Source: Sphagnum compactum
Lineage: Eukaryota > Bryophyta > Sphagnopsida > Sphagnales
Assembly (NCBI GenBank): GCA_965153455.1
Contig: OZ234493.1
Coordinates: 35,082,213 to 35,146,212 of the forward strand
Direction of reading: 5' to 3'
Length of the DNA stretch: 64,000 nt
Under the pieces are notes generated by a model. That model was not told where the DNA came from and searched no databases. It saw only the letters and a program-made list of their open reading frames with translations. Below are positions 50,869 through 62,833 of this stretch, one piece after another. The translations under genes were made by a program, and so were the position numbers. Every line of letters starts with the position of its first letter. The first letter of the stretch is position 1.

Positions 50869-51285
50869 CAGTTGACGGGGAAGCTCCTAGGAACCAAGAC
50901 ATCGGCGGGGTTTTTACCTCTGTTCGCGCGTGTCGCATCAGCCGAACAGGCGGCGGCTGTGGCTGCTACATTAGAGAGATGGCTGGACTGCGTCAAGAAT
51001 GGCATCCCCAGCTACGACCCAGAGGCTGCAAACTTTGAACCCCTGCGTTACTAGCGTGGACCCGTGTGGGCGATCATCAACTGGATGATCACTGATGGCT
51101 TGCGTCCTTATGGGTATGAGGATCTTGCGTGTCGTGTTGAGGCTGACACTTACGAACTCCTGGTCTCGCATGGGATCAGTGAGTATTATAACCCTGTCAT
51201 TGTTGCGGCTGCTGGTGGCAAGCTCTTCTCGTGGACTACTGCCATGTGCTTGGCCTGGCTCAGCAAAATTGCTACACCAGCTTGC
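50869..51285 (+). pseudogene. GH63-like (mannosylglycerate hydrolase type) fragment
   Basis: The plus-strand frame reads TKTSAGFLPLFARVASAEQA, LERWLDCVKNGIPSYDPEA, NFEPLRY, a TAG stop, RGPVWAIINWMITDGLRPYG, EADTYELLVSHGISEYYNP and GGKLFSWTTAM. The order PSYDP, F.P.RYWRGPVW, INW, EYY.P, FSWTAA is that of the C-terminal (alpha/alpha)6 catalytic region of GH63-related hydrolases acting on mannosyl- or glucosylglycerate. The Trp of RYWRGPVW has become a stop (TGG to TAG, 51052-51054); the reading frame continues unchanged after it. Only about 135 residues are present, with no start, and the fragment is far more GC-rich than its flanks. It begins two bases inside the Helitron 3' hairpin and lies antisense to the Helitron, so it is most simply a captured gene piece. 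Confidence 0.72.
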
Positions 51286-51708
51286 TAGAACGTTGGTTAT
51301 CGCACTAGCAGCAAGCAGCCCACAAAACACAAAACAGCCTAGGTTCATGGAAGATGATTATGATCAGCTTCCATCTGATCAGCAAAACACGAATCCCATA
51401 AACCTCACAATCATTTAAGAGATCTGCAAGCTTCACTTCACCCATGAACTCCTCACCATTTCTATCAAACTTGCAGATATAGAAAATCTGCAAAACTCTC
51501 TTTCTGCAAACCTTTCTACAAAACTTAATCTGAAACCCAAGTAGTCTATCTACATAATGGTAGATTCAAGCCCTCTCTCTTCCTTCAAGATGAAAAGGAA
51601 GGTGGCATTTAACCTAGGACAATGATGAAGCTGCCCAAGCTTTCATGAGATGGGTTTGGTGGCTTCTTCTTCCTTTGTTTTTTTAGTTTTATAGGGACAT
51701 GGATGAAC

Positions 51709-51727
51709 CCCGTGCCTAATGCACAGG
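51709..51727 (-). other. Second Helitron-type hairpin (no CTAG)
   Basis: CCCGTGC-CTAAT-GCACAGG on the plus strand, one mismatch in the stem. On the minus strand it is followed by GGTTCATCCATG instead of GGTTCAnACTAG, so this terminus is decayed or truncated. The flank TAGGGACATGGATG is repeated at 52293. Confidence 0.6.
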
Positions 51728-52484
51728 TGTGTATGTGTCAGCAGCAATTCAAGCTTGCTCTTCTTCTGCTTCCACCAGTTATATAACATTTTCCGGTAGT
51801 TGAAGCTAGTGGGAACAGAAATACTACTCATTAGGCTCATCGACGATATCTTTCCTTCAGACCCATATCTCCTGCTGATCAAGCCGCTACACCTGCTCCT
51901 CGTGTTTGCCCTCGCTTCGCCTCGGAAGCTGACCATATGCATCAAGAAGCTTTAAAGCTTTAAAGGTTCGACAACCTTAAAAACCTCAAACAACAGTTTG
52001 TTGCCTGCCCTCTTTCTCTCTCTCTAATTTATCGGTTTCCCATTACCCAACAATCCAAAGTCCTGCAGGGTAACAACAACAATCAAGCTACAGCTTCCTG
52101 CGATATGTGCAAAAGAAATGTTGCAACAAAGGATGATGATCACGTCTACACAACTCCACGAAGAAAAAAACAAATTGTTTCTTCTTCTAACAACAGAACC
52201 CAATGAGGAGAAATCAAAGTGTGTGTAGTAGAAGCTTGCGTCTTCGTCTTGAACTTCTTTTGCTGGTTGTCGCTTAAGAAGTAGACTCCTTAAATAGGGA
52301 CATGGATGGAGGGCCATTCCTGGTTTATTTCCTTCCCATTTTTGGTGGGCAGAAAGCTACAGTGTTAGACTCAGTAGAGGGATGGTGTGCAGCCGGCAAC
52401 CTCGAAGCTTCCAGGGTGTCGATTCGCATGGACGACCAGACAGATGGAGAGAGGGACGACGGGACGGATTTAGGGGAAGCTTCA

Positions 52485-52945
52485 TTTAACATCCCGACGT
52501 CCTTTACCAGGAAATTGACGACGACGCAGAACAAATGGCCAATTAGTCCCGGAGGGGGACATGATGATGCGGGGTATGAACACACGTTTGCTGACATTGT
52601 TCCCTGTGATGATCTCCGCTTCAATGACATGTTGACCCAATCTCTTGACAATCAACCTTGTACCATTGCACAATCCTATTGATTGATTGAGATTGCGCAA
52701 CAAAAGGATTGGCACGCCCACTTTGAGTTCCAGCTTATGATTTGCAATATCGCTGAATTGCAAAGTGTTTAGAAATTCCATCGGATACAATGAATCCATT
52801 GAAACTCCTGCAGCAGCACTTGCACCTTCTTCTGTTGGAGTCAAAGAATTTACGCTCAGGTACGTGTGCAATTTTTCAAATAGCGATTCTAGAATTGCAT
52901 TGTTGACTTCATTGATGTCAGTATTTTTGGTGGGCAGAAAGCTGC
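52485..52945 (-). pseudogene. Helitron helicase fragment (PIF1-like)
   Basis: Read on the minus strand: LPTKNTDINEVNNAILESLF, EKLHTYLSVNSLTPTEEG, MDSLYPMEFLNTLQF, HKLELKVGVPILLLRNLNQS, GLCNGTRLIVKRLGQHVIEA, VFIPRIIMSPS and WPFVLRRRQFPGK. This is the C-terminal half of the SF1B helicase of RepHel proteins (LCPTN...INNxIL, PNHxLxLKxGxPIxLLRNLN, GLCNGTRL, RRxQFP). The reading breaks off at RRRQFP; the following VKVCFAMTINKSQGQ-type block with motif VI is missing, and no Rep nuclease part is seen. The element was therefore not autonomous. Confidence 0.82.
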
Positions 52946-52997
52946 AGTGGGGATGGTGTGCAGCAGGTAACCTCGGAGCTTCCAGGGTGTCGATTCG

Positions 52998-53027
52998 CTA
53001 GTCTGAACCCCGTGCCTAATGCATAGG
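52998..53027 (-). other. Third Helitron 3' terminus
   Basis: On the minus strand a CCTATGC-ATTAG-GCACGGG hairpin (imperfect stem) is followed by GTTCAGA and CTAG. The next base is C rather than T, joined to the recurring CGAATCGACACC module. Confidence 0.6.
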
Positions 53028-53123
53028 TGTGTGTGCATTTGACAGTACATATTACAAAATTGCAATCTCAGTAGAGGGATGGTGTGCAGCAGGCAACCTC
53101 AGAGCTTCCAGGGTGTCGATTCG

Positions 53124-53151
53124 CTAATATACCCCATGCCTAATGCACAGG
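53124..53151 (-). other. Fourth Helitron 3' terminus (TTAG)
   Basis: Same hairpin family with GGGGTATATTAG after it, followed by the same CGAATCGACACC module as the terminus at 52998. Confidence 0.55.
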
Positions 53152-53155
53152 TGTG

Positions 53156-53750
53156 TGTGCATTTGACAGTACATATTACAAAATTATAATTACAAACTAT
53201 ATTTCCAAAACCTCTTTATATACGACATTTCGCATGAATCTATGGAAACCCTGGCCGCTGAAAATCTTGATGTTTGCACTACTTGTGACGGGTGAACCGG
53301 CACCCACACTAGTAAAAACCCTGAAATTTTTTAGGATGCTTCTAACCCTGGTAAATATGGTATCCTTAATACTAAATAAGTACCCCAAGTTTATATGGTG
53401 ACAAACAGTTTTGGAAATAGAATTTTCATGCAGCCAACAGGAAGGCTCAGCGTGCATTTGACAGTACATGGTACAAAATTACAATTACAAACTACATTTC
53501 CAAAACCTCTTTATATAGGACATTCTGCATGTACGTATCAAGACCTTGGCCGTTGAAAATCTTGATGTTTGCACTACTTGTGAAGGGTGAACTGGCACCG
53601 ACACTGGTAAAAACCCTAAAAAATTTTAGGATGTTTCTAACCCTGGTAAATATGGCATCCTTAATACTAAATAAGTACCCCCAGTTTATATGGTGACGAA
53701 CAGTTTTGGAAATAGAAAATTTCATGCAGCCAATGGGAAGGCTCAGCATG
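53156..53750. repeat. 295-bp tandem duplication inside the Helitron region
   Basis: GTGCATTTGACAGTACAT starts both halves, with offset 295 (53157 and 53453 or nearby), and both end GGAAGGCTCAGC. Each half keeps a minus-strand open frame of 85-90 codons (HHINLGYLFSIKDTIFTRVR against HHINWGYLFSIKDAIFTRVR) with similar sequence. I do not recognise the encoded peptide. Confidence 0.85.
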
Positions 53751-54240
53751 CACTCAAAAGGCCCAATTTTTTTAAGTTTTGGGTTGGGGGGGAAGGATTT
53801 TGTTTTTCATTTTTCCTTTGTTCCCAACATGTTCCTTTCAAGTTCCCAATGGGTTCCCTAAGGGTGTTCCCAATAGCACCTCCCTTTAATTCCATAGCAT
53901 GGACTGGGGAGGGCACAACATTTTTATTCCAGGTTGAAGGAGGGGTTTTTTGCTCAGGAGGTGGTGCTCTTCTGTCTAGGCAGGTTTGCATGAGCCCTAG
54001 TTGGCCTGCTAAGAAAATACCTTTTAAAATGGGAGGTAACTTATATTTGAACACACTGGCCCTTCTCTTTTGGTGGTTTTCTTTTCTAATTGTCACATAT
54101 ATAAGCTAAAATGATGTGTCACGTGGAAGCCCTTATGCTTCTATTTTAAATAGTGGGGATGACATAGCTGCATCCGTCCAAATGGATGACGGGACAGACG
54201 AATTCAGGGGAAGCTTCACGACATCCTTTACTATATATAA

Positions 54241-57200
54241 TCCCTCTTGGGATATTTGCCAATGATGCAAAATCGAAAAAATTATTAAAAAATCAATGGT
54301 TTGTATACATAAAGACAAGGGTTATAATTATAATCTAAAAATATACACAAACATAAAGGTATGTGGAATAGGCTTGTTATGCCTATAAGTGCAAAGAAAA
54401 TGTATATGTTAGATGTATATGTCCAATGAGATTGTTAGAATGGGAGCTTGAAATGAATTTGAAGAGTTAATTTCAACAAACTAACATTTAAATTTTGGAA
54501 TAACCTCATAGGGTTGTTGTGTTTAAAAGCAATGAAAAATCTATGGCCAATGAGATTGTTCAAATCAATGTGGCTTGATTTATTTTTCAAAATTCCCATG
54601 GTGAACTAATACTTACATGTTGTATGTGACGTGTGAATAGCAAAAACTTTTTACAAGCACTTGGGGATTTTAACACATCATTCTCATTTGAACTCTATGG
54701 GCAAACCGTTAACAATTTTTTGCATAATTTCAACTGTGTGACTTGTTCCTTGTATTGATAAATGAAGTTATGGCACAACTTTTTGCGCTTTTTGTTTGAT
54801 CAAAATTAAGAGGGAATCATCCATTTGGGGATGCAGAAAACATGGCAATCATCCCTATCAAAATATAACAAATATAATTATAGACGAAATATGACATACA
54901 AATCTTTAGTGCCTTTTATACCTACAGCTACATGTTGACAACTAAGTATATGAATCATACAACTTTTTATCTCATTTTTTACAATTGGTACCTTCCAAAA
55001 TCACTTCATAATTTTTATTTGTTAATAGAAAAATGATGGTATTATATTGTATGGGTGTTCAACTTTTATAATGTGTTCATGGGAACAAATGTCTAGGGCA
55101 CATGAGGTAGTGTGTAATTTTTTGCATCCATTCCTTGCGAAGTTGGTTTCCACATGAAATGGGAGCAATTGCATGCACTTCCTTTTATCATATTCAACTC
55201 CTTTTGTTGACGAATCAACATCATCCTTTCTAAAAAGAGGATTTGCACTTCAAGCGATGTTGTTATAGTTGATCCCAACATATCCAAACTTATTCATCGA
55301 TCTTTTTTTACAGGAGGATTCATTGTTCAAGAGGCAACATAACTAAAAGAAAGCCACTATTTTGCAATTAACACCTAAAAGATCAAATCTTCCTTACAAT
55401 AATGATTAAAACATTTGGATCTTTACATGAACAAGCGGATGTCTATTTACATGATTATGCCAACATGACTTGGGGAAAGAAAAGGTTAAATGGTCCCTCA
55501 CTTTTCATTTCGTTCATTTTTCTTTTGTGAAAAATTTACCCTCGCAATTCAAATATACAAACATCTTCCATCCTAAATTGAATGGTAGTAATGGACTTGA
55601 CCACCTTTTGAATTCCCTTCTCCCAACCCCACCTCCCATTCCTATTGTTGATTTGTTGTAAACATGTGGTTAGGAACTCCATATTAGTCCTTAGTCCAAG
55701 ATGATAGTTCAATTAGAAGCCCCATTTAGAATTTCTATGGGATTTAGTGTTGTCTTTGTTGGAAGGTGCCTAATTCTAAATTACTCAAGTTTAGACTTTT
55801 TATGGGATTTGGTGTCTTATTTTTTAAAGGTGATTCGAGCACTATAAAACCGTATTCCTACTAAACAAATATTCACAAGTGTGTACATAGAGATGTGTCT
55901 CTAGGAAAATAGACCATGTGGATGGTTTTTTGTTTTTTGTTTTGGCAAATAAATGGGGCATTATTTTCTTCCTAGTGGAACCATTTATTGCCAACTGAAA
56001 AACATATATGGTTTTGGCTTGGTGAGCAAGTCATAAAAAACATGTCTATTAAATTTTAAAACATCCAAACTATGGCACCCATGTTTGCTCCTTTCTTCTT
56101 GCCCAAGAGTACTTCCACCCCTCCAAGTTACATACATAGATTGCATGAAAGTTTTCAACCTACAACATCAAAAGTTCCAACACAATTTGTAGTTCTAGAT
56201 TGATGAAATGCAAGCTTAGGTAGGCTAGTAGAAGTGGTTAGGTACTAGATTTTTTTCCATGCATTCATGTACAACTTCAACCCAACATTGTCATCACCCT
56301 AGTCATCACACTGTCAGCCACAAAAAAAATAACACACATGAAAACCAATGTATTTTTTCCAACAAAATTTGTTGTTTTTTAACAAAAAAACTGATTTTTT
56401 TTTATCCTATTGTAAATTCAACTAATTTTGTCAAATTTTATGGAAACTTTTGCCAAATTTTAGAAATCACAAATTTGAAAAAAAACACTGTAATGAAAAG
56501 TGGGAAAAACCTTTGGTAAAATATCTAATGACTTTATGTTATAAATCTGAATAAACCCATCACAAAAATCTTGAAATTTCTTGTGGGCATTTTTTCTATT
56601 GAAATGCCCATGTTTGTTATCATCAATTGTTCTTGTACAACCCTTCAAAATCTTTAATATGTGCATGTCAATCTTAGCCACTAATGGATGTGCAAAATGG
56701 TGACAAGCCATCTACACATATTTGACCCACAAATTATTAATTTTGACCATGAAATTAACTTTTATTTTTTAAAGAAGGTGTTTTGGTGTTTGTTTAAAAT
56801 GTTGGAAATTAAGACATTCATCTTTCAAAATTAAATAAGAAACTTTTTATATGATAAAATCCAATATTTTCTAATGAAGAGACAAAATCAATTATGCACA
56901 TATTAGGAAATATGTATTACCATCCCCATTATCAACATTGAAATGGATGACAAGGTTGATATAATATTATCACAAGCCAATGAAAAGATGAGATCTGGGA
57001 TCAAGTTTGGTACACAAAAGCTTGGACATTAATACTTCTAATTGCATACAAACAAATTATCTTTTAAACCTTTTTATGCAATTGATTTTGAACATTTTTT
57101 TATCAAATGATGTGTTCTAAGTTGTGAGTTATTTTCAATTTATGAGTTGGGATTAATGAGTTTCCTTCTTTAAAGAAAATGGGAAAATTTATAGTGTTGT

Positions 57201-60200
57201 GCAAAATTTCTTTTGAATTATTTTTGGAAAAACGTAAAATTTTCAATGTTTTGTTTTAGCAAAAATTCACTTGCCATAGTTGCAAGAGAGAGGTGTGTGT
57301 GTGAAATCTTTGCATACTTCAAATTGTAAGTATTTCACATCCAATAAGGTCTAGGTCATGAAAAGTTTGGGGCTTTAAAAGGTTTTCAATCAAAATGCTT
57401 AGATATGGACCATTTTAAGATGATTATATATATAACAAATGTCCACAACTAATAAGGTAGAGGCATAACTATTTACAACTTTGATTAAAATGCAAACAAT
57501 TGGCTTCACTCTAAAAACAATCTAGTTACCAATTTAAACAAATCTTACTTGACCAAAAAATGGTAACCATATAAGTAATATATCAACTAACATTGCAATT
57601 ACCCAATAGAATTAACTTATTACAACTTCTATAAGGAGTTCCATATGGTGTTTTGGAAATACCAAATTGTTCCTAGGAATTGAAAAAAATAATCTTTGAA
57701 TTTAGCTATGGTTTCAAAATATTCAAATGCACATTCTTGTGGTGCTCTTAGTATGCCATGGATAAGGTGGTTTGTGTAAATTTGCAAAGCTAGTATGAAC
57801 AATATGGCATGTCACTGCTTATATTGGCCAAATTCAAACCAAAACATTGGCTATGAGTGTTATAAGTTTAAAACATTTGCCAACATTTTGAGGAAAAAAT
57901 AAAATTTCAACAAAATTCAACACATTTTAATTGAATTTTAAAACTTTTATTGCATGCATATAAGGGTTATAGTATTGACTTACTACTACTATAATAAAGG
58001 GGTGGCTTCAACACATACTCATTGGACAATTAATTCATTTTGAAGATTCCATTTCAAAAATAAAATATTCTTTCAACTATTTCACCAAAAAAATCATTTT
58101 CCTTCACATAAATTTTTTCTTTGAGAAAAATAATTCTTGAAATTTTCATCTAAAATATATAATTTGTGCTAAAAGGTAATATATAGAGGGTGTTAGAATG
58201 AAAAAAATATGTTATGACCAATGAAATTACTGGATTTGATCATCTAAATTGTTTTTCCTAATTATCTTGTTGTTCAATTTGTAAACATTAGTTTGGTATG
58301 GTTATTTTGATTAATCTTATTTTTGTATACCATTGTGGTCTCAATAAAAACATAAGTGCTTGCAAGGATTTTGAATATCTACCTATTAAAATGGGTGTTT
58401 TTTTGGTATTGCTACAAAGACTTTGACAAAGTGGTGTGCATATTTGTCATTTTGCAATTTTCAAAAAAATGGAGCAAAAGTTATCAAATAAGAATGATTT
58501 TGATATTTGGAAAAGAAATTAAGATTAATTTAACAAAGTTTCATAAGGATTCTAAAATTAAGCCCATTTCAATTGAAGTAGTAATATAATGAGTCACATT
58601 ACATGAGGTCTAATATATTGGTTGGCCAATGGCATAAAGGCCCACTGGTGAACATGAATATTTAATATCTACATAGTACATACCGATTGGTTTAATATAT
58701 GCACCAAAGTAAGTTCAAAAAGTATGAGAACAAAAACATGTACCACATTCACATCTAAAAGCAATGTTAGGTGTTGTGACTTACATCATTGCTTTAACAC
58801 TTGATCTAACAATATCCCATTCATACCAATAATAATAAAAGGTGGTAAGTGGGAAGCATGGTGGGACCAAATTTTATGCTATGTAACATTGAGTTAATTG
58901 ATTTTTTGTGCCCTCTTTGCATAACATTGCATGAAAAGCTTAAAATCTAAGTTTAATGTTAGAATGAATGTTAATTACGACAGACACATGCATAGTTAGT
59001 ACCACATGTCAACTAGAATTCCACGTCATTGCCAATGCTATTTGACATTAGATATGTGAAAGCAACCCAAATTCAAGAAAATTTAACATTGTCTCACCGT
59101 TGATTTAACACTAAGCGTGAAATGTGCTTTAGCATGGAAGAAGAACAACAAACAAGGGGGAGGAAAAAAAAACTAAGTTAAACATTTTACATGACTAGAT
59201 ATGTAGAGTGTAAAGACCTATAAAAAAAATTTAAAAATATTTCAAGGTAATGTTATATAGTGGAATTTTTCATTTGCAAAATGTGGGTGTCTTACATGCC
59301 ATCTATTTTTTATTTTTTTTTTCACCAAGTATCACAAGAAACAAATGAAGAAAAAAAAAGTAATCTTACGGTTGTATTGTAGGTGTTTACACCAAGTATG
59401 GTCCAAGGAACAATGCATTCCCAAAATAAGCACCATTCCCTTGACTCTCCCTCAAGCATCAAACATGTGATTATTTCAAAAACACATTGCTCCTCAAATG
59501 TTGTTCCTACACCAAATCATTCAAAAAGAAAAACAAGGGTAAATGTGCCCTCATATTTTATGCATTACTAAACATTATAAGCCCTAAACCTCACACATAC
59601 ATATTAAGAGATAAGTAAAAGAAGTTGTAACTTTGTAACCCATTAATCAAGAGGAGTCATTGTGAAGATGAAGCTCCGAGTATGAATATGCAAAGTCTAA
59701 AGGAAGGCCCCAATTAAAATAATGCCCATTACTCCATATGATACATGTTTACTCATACTTCTCAAGGACTCTCTCTCCCTATATTATATTACATATTTTT
59801 CTATCCTATGACATTTTTGTATATATACTAAAATCATCAAAACGGATTAGAATTGAAAAAGTTACAGCCCCCCAAAAGTAAAGGGGACCAAGAACTCAAA
59901 AAAACAAACCACTGAACACTACAAAGCCCATTTTCCATCACCGAAAAAAATTCTTGTATGTTGCTCCCTTGCAATTAGAGTTCAAAGATGATTTGTAAAA
60001 CTGAAGGTGGCGCTCCTATGGCACTTTAAATCATTTAAAATAAACAAGAAATGAAAAAGTTAGAAGGTTTGAAAGTAGGAGGGGTCGAAAAAAAGAAAAG
60101 AGGAAAAAAAAGTGTTTTGTGAGTTGGAAAGCTTACTTTTCTTCTTTCTATTTTTTTCATTACTGGTTTTCATTTGCGCTTCAAAGATGATTTCTATAGC

Positions 60201-60870
60201 TTCAGGTGGGGCTCTTGTAACATTTTAAATCACTCAAAATGAAGCATAGATTATGAAGATCTAAAGAAGTGATCAGTGATAGGGCAGGGATCGGTGATGG
60301 GCAGTTCTACCCTAATATCTTCTTATAGATGATCACCACTTTGGTTACAGCACAAGATTGGAAGTAAAACAGTGCTCCTCTTGTCCTCTGCATAACATCA
60401 TTGCATACAAGTAATAATACAAACATTATAATATCAAGTGTCAGGTCCAACTATTGCCAACAATTATCATAATATTTAGAGTTTCTGTAGAGTGGGAATG
60501 ACTGAAAAATGTTCAACTGGCCAATGTTTTTACTACCAGCTGTAAAAACTGTGTTGTAAAAAATGTACCCTCACAATGTTTTTAAACTTGTCTGCACTTT
60601 GAGTGTCTAAAAATTTCTCAGAAAATTTAATGAGATACAAGAAGGATGGCCGGACACCTTTGGTATCCATAACATGCCTTTGGTATACATAGTATGCTAT
60701 ATACACATTAAGGTCTGGGGTCACAGATTATGTCATTTTCTTGATCACGTTATATGACAGAATCTTCCCATGACAATCATACACTCATAATAGTTCCCAA
60801 TTTCTCTGTTGAATTTCTTTAAGAATTGTTGAAACTGCCACCTCAGACCTGAATGTCATGGAATCTTCTC
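54241..60870. other. AT-rich intergenic DNA, no gene seen
   Basis: No gene is supported in this 6.6-kb stretch; all frames are short and AT-driven. Around 59977-60240 there is a diverged direct duplication with an offset of about 207 bp (CAAAGATGATTT..., GG.GCTC.T....CATTTTAAATCA). Confidence 0.55.
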
Positions 60871-60876
60871 ACCCCT

Positions 60877-60950
60877 TGCCCATTATGTTGGGTGTGTCAC
60901 CAAGGTCACCTTAACACACTCACCTGGCACATTACACAACATAATGGGCA
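60877..60950. repeat. 74-bp mini-MITE
   Basis: Terminal inverted repeats of 14 bp, perfect (TGCCCATTATGTTG / CAACATAATGGGCA). The interior is GGTGTGTCACCAAGGTCACC...CACTCACCTGGCAC. A diverged second copy lies at 23510-23585. No clear target duplication. Confidence 0.7.
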
Positions 60951-61030
60951 GGAACTTGATTGTCCCATACTCATGGCCAATGTTTTTTTTTAAAAAATTC
61001 TACCGTTGTGTGGTTGGTGAGCGTATACCC

Positions 61031-61045
61031 GGTGCATAATGCACC
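61031..61045 (-). other. Helitron 3' hairpin, unit 1
   Basis: GGTGCATAATGCACC on the plus strand: 7-bp perfect stem, 1-nt loop. The terminal CTAG is degenerate here. Confidence 0.7.
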
Positions 61046-62120
61046 CGTCGAACTCCCCCCCGCCTGGTCCTTCCCATTGCCCACTCCGGTTCTTTACCCC
61101 GTCGACCCCCCTCGTCCTTCGCATTTTCCACTCCGATTTCTTTAACCCGTTGATCCCCCCCCCGTTCCCCTGTTATATATAATTAACTTCCCGCCCCGTG
61201 CTGGCCCCCCCCCCCCCCGTGTTGCCCCCCCCCCCTTGTGCTGCAAAATCTCTTTGTTCCAGTGACTTTTTTAGTTTGCAATTTTTTGATTTCGCAAATG
61301 TGGCCATTTTTTGCAGGGAAAACTCCTTTCGCACCAGCAAAAACACAAATTTCCCAAGTTTTTCCTTAATTTTTGTACTGCACAAAAACTCACCACTTTG
61401 CTCATATACTTGCTAACATTCACCAAAACTGCACTGGATCTATTCAAAGATCAAATTTTTATACCCTTACCAGGGCAGGTTTAATCCAGGTTGAAGGCTG
61501 AGGATAATGAAATGTTTACTGCAGCTACAAAGGTTGGAGGGAAAGGGCTGAATCCGAGATACTGATGGAGCTTTACCTCAAATTCATCCACCTTAATCCT
61601 CAATTGTTATTTTCTTTTTCTTTTCATCTATTTCATCCTCTTCTCTCCACTCTTCAAACCATCCCCCCCTTCCTGATGTCCAATTAGACATTAACTCTGG
61701 CCTTAGTGACAACATGTGAAGGCAAGAGACTTAATAGTGTACTTCAGACATATTCAAATTAGATCTTCAAGCAGATTCCACAATAGAGATATCTATAAAG
61801 TCACCTTGTCTTCACCCTGTCTTTGGACCTCCTTTCACCCCCTAACCCCTCTTTTAGTGGTATCCGCAAAGTAAGGAAATTTTATAAAATCTCAGTATGA
61901 AATGCTGAAACTCAGTACGAAATGCTCAGTAGCAGCAGTGGAGGCGCTCAAGAAGAAAAGAAAGACAGGGTGTGGTTGCTCTTCTTCTTCTTCTTCTACA
62001 TTAACACTCAAGGGGGGGGGGGGGTGACCAAGCCCTGTCACCCGCTGCTTCACCGGCCTCTCCCTCCCCCACCCCCCAAAACCTCCGTCACAGACAAACT
62101 TACTGAATTAATATATATGA

Positions 62121-62148
62121 CTAGTGTGAACCCGGTGCATAATGCACC
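62121..62148 (-). other. Helitron 3' terminus, unit 2
   Basis: CTAG at 62121-62124 and hairpin at 62134-62148. Directly adjoins the TC start of the neighbouring unit at 62120. Confidence 0.78.
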
Positions 62149-62805
62149 CGTCGAGCTCCCCCCCCGCCCGGTCCTTCCCATTGCCCACTCCGGTTCTTTA
62201 CCCCGTCAACCCCCCCCGTCCTTCGCATTTTCCACTTCGATTATTTAACCCGTTGATCCCCCCCCCCCCCCCCGTTCCCCTGTTATATATAATTAACTTC
62301 CCGCCCCGTGTTGGCCCCCCACCTGTAAAAAAACTTATAGGTGGATAGTTATTGAGTCAGGTATTAGGTTGGGTATCTGAAAACTAACTCTTACGCATGA
62401 AAGGGTGGGTATTAGAGATATCCACAAATTCACCATCTTTGGGCCCCCTTTCGCCCCCTAACCCCTCTTTTAGTGGTATCCGTAAAGTAAGGAAATTTTA
62501 TTAAATCTCAATATGGAATGCTGAAACTCAGTACGAAATGCTGAATCTCAGCATTTAATGCACAAGGTTCGAAAGGTTTATAGCAGCTGGACAGGTAGGA
62601 GCAGTGAAAATATATATAGTAGCAGTGGAGCGGCTCAGGAAAAAAGAAAGACAGGGTGAAACTCAGAAAACCATCAAAAATCGCCCATGCTGGCCCCCCC
62701 CCCGCCCCGTTACCAAGCCTTGTCACCCGCTGCTTCACCGGCCTCTCCCTCCCCCACCCCCCAAAACCTCCGTCACAGACAGACTTACTGAATTAATATA
62801 TATGA

Positions 62806-62833
62806 CTAGTGTGAACCCGGTGCATAATGCACC
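62806..62833 (-). other. Helitron 3' terminus, unit 3
   Basis: CTAG at 62806-62809 and hairpin at 62819-62833. Directly adjoins the TC start of unit 2 at 62805. Confidence 0.78.

Larger units (their letters stand above)
50837..54240 (-). mobile_element. Composite Helitron region
   Basis: On the minus strand the region ends with a canonical Helitron 3' terminus: hairpin CCTGTGC-ATTAG-GCACAGG (50848-50866), seven bases, then CTAG (50837-50840) followed by host T. Related hairpins recur at 51709-51727, 53008-53027 and 53132-53151; the third has CTAG (52998-53001) and the fourth TTAG at the expected distance. A broken Helitron helicase lies at 52485-52945 on the same strand, and a captured gene fragment at 50869-51285. 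A module read on the minus strand as CGAATCGACACCCTGGAAGC occurs three times (near 52424, 52998 and 53123). 54150-54235 repeats the post-helicase sequence (GGGGAAGCTTCA, CATCCTTTAC). Several partial Helitrons are therefore nested or rearranged here; the 5' TC end is not certain. Confidence 0.7.

Noticed and set aside
53690-54109. 139-codon plus-strand and 117-codon minus-strand ORFs
   Set aside because: Overlapping, of low complexity, no recognisable domain, inside the Helitron debris.
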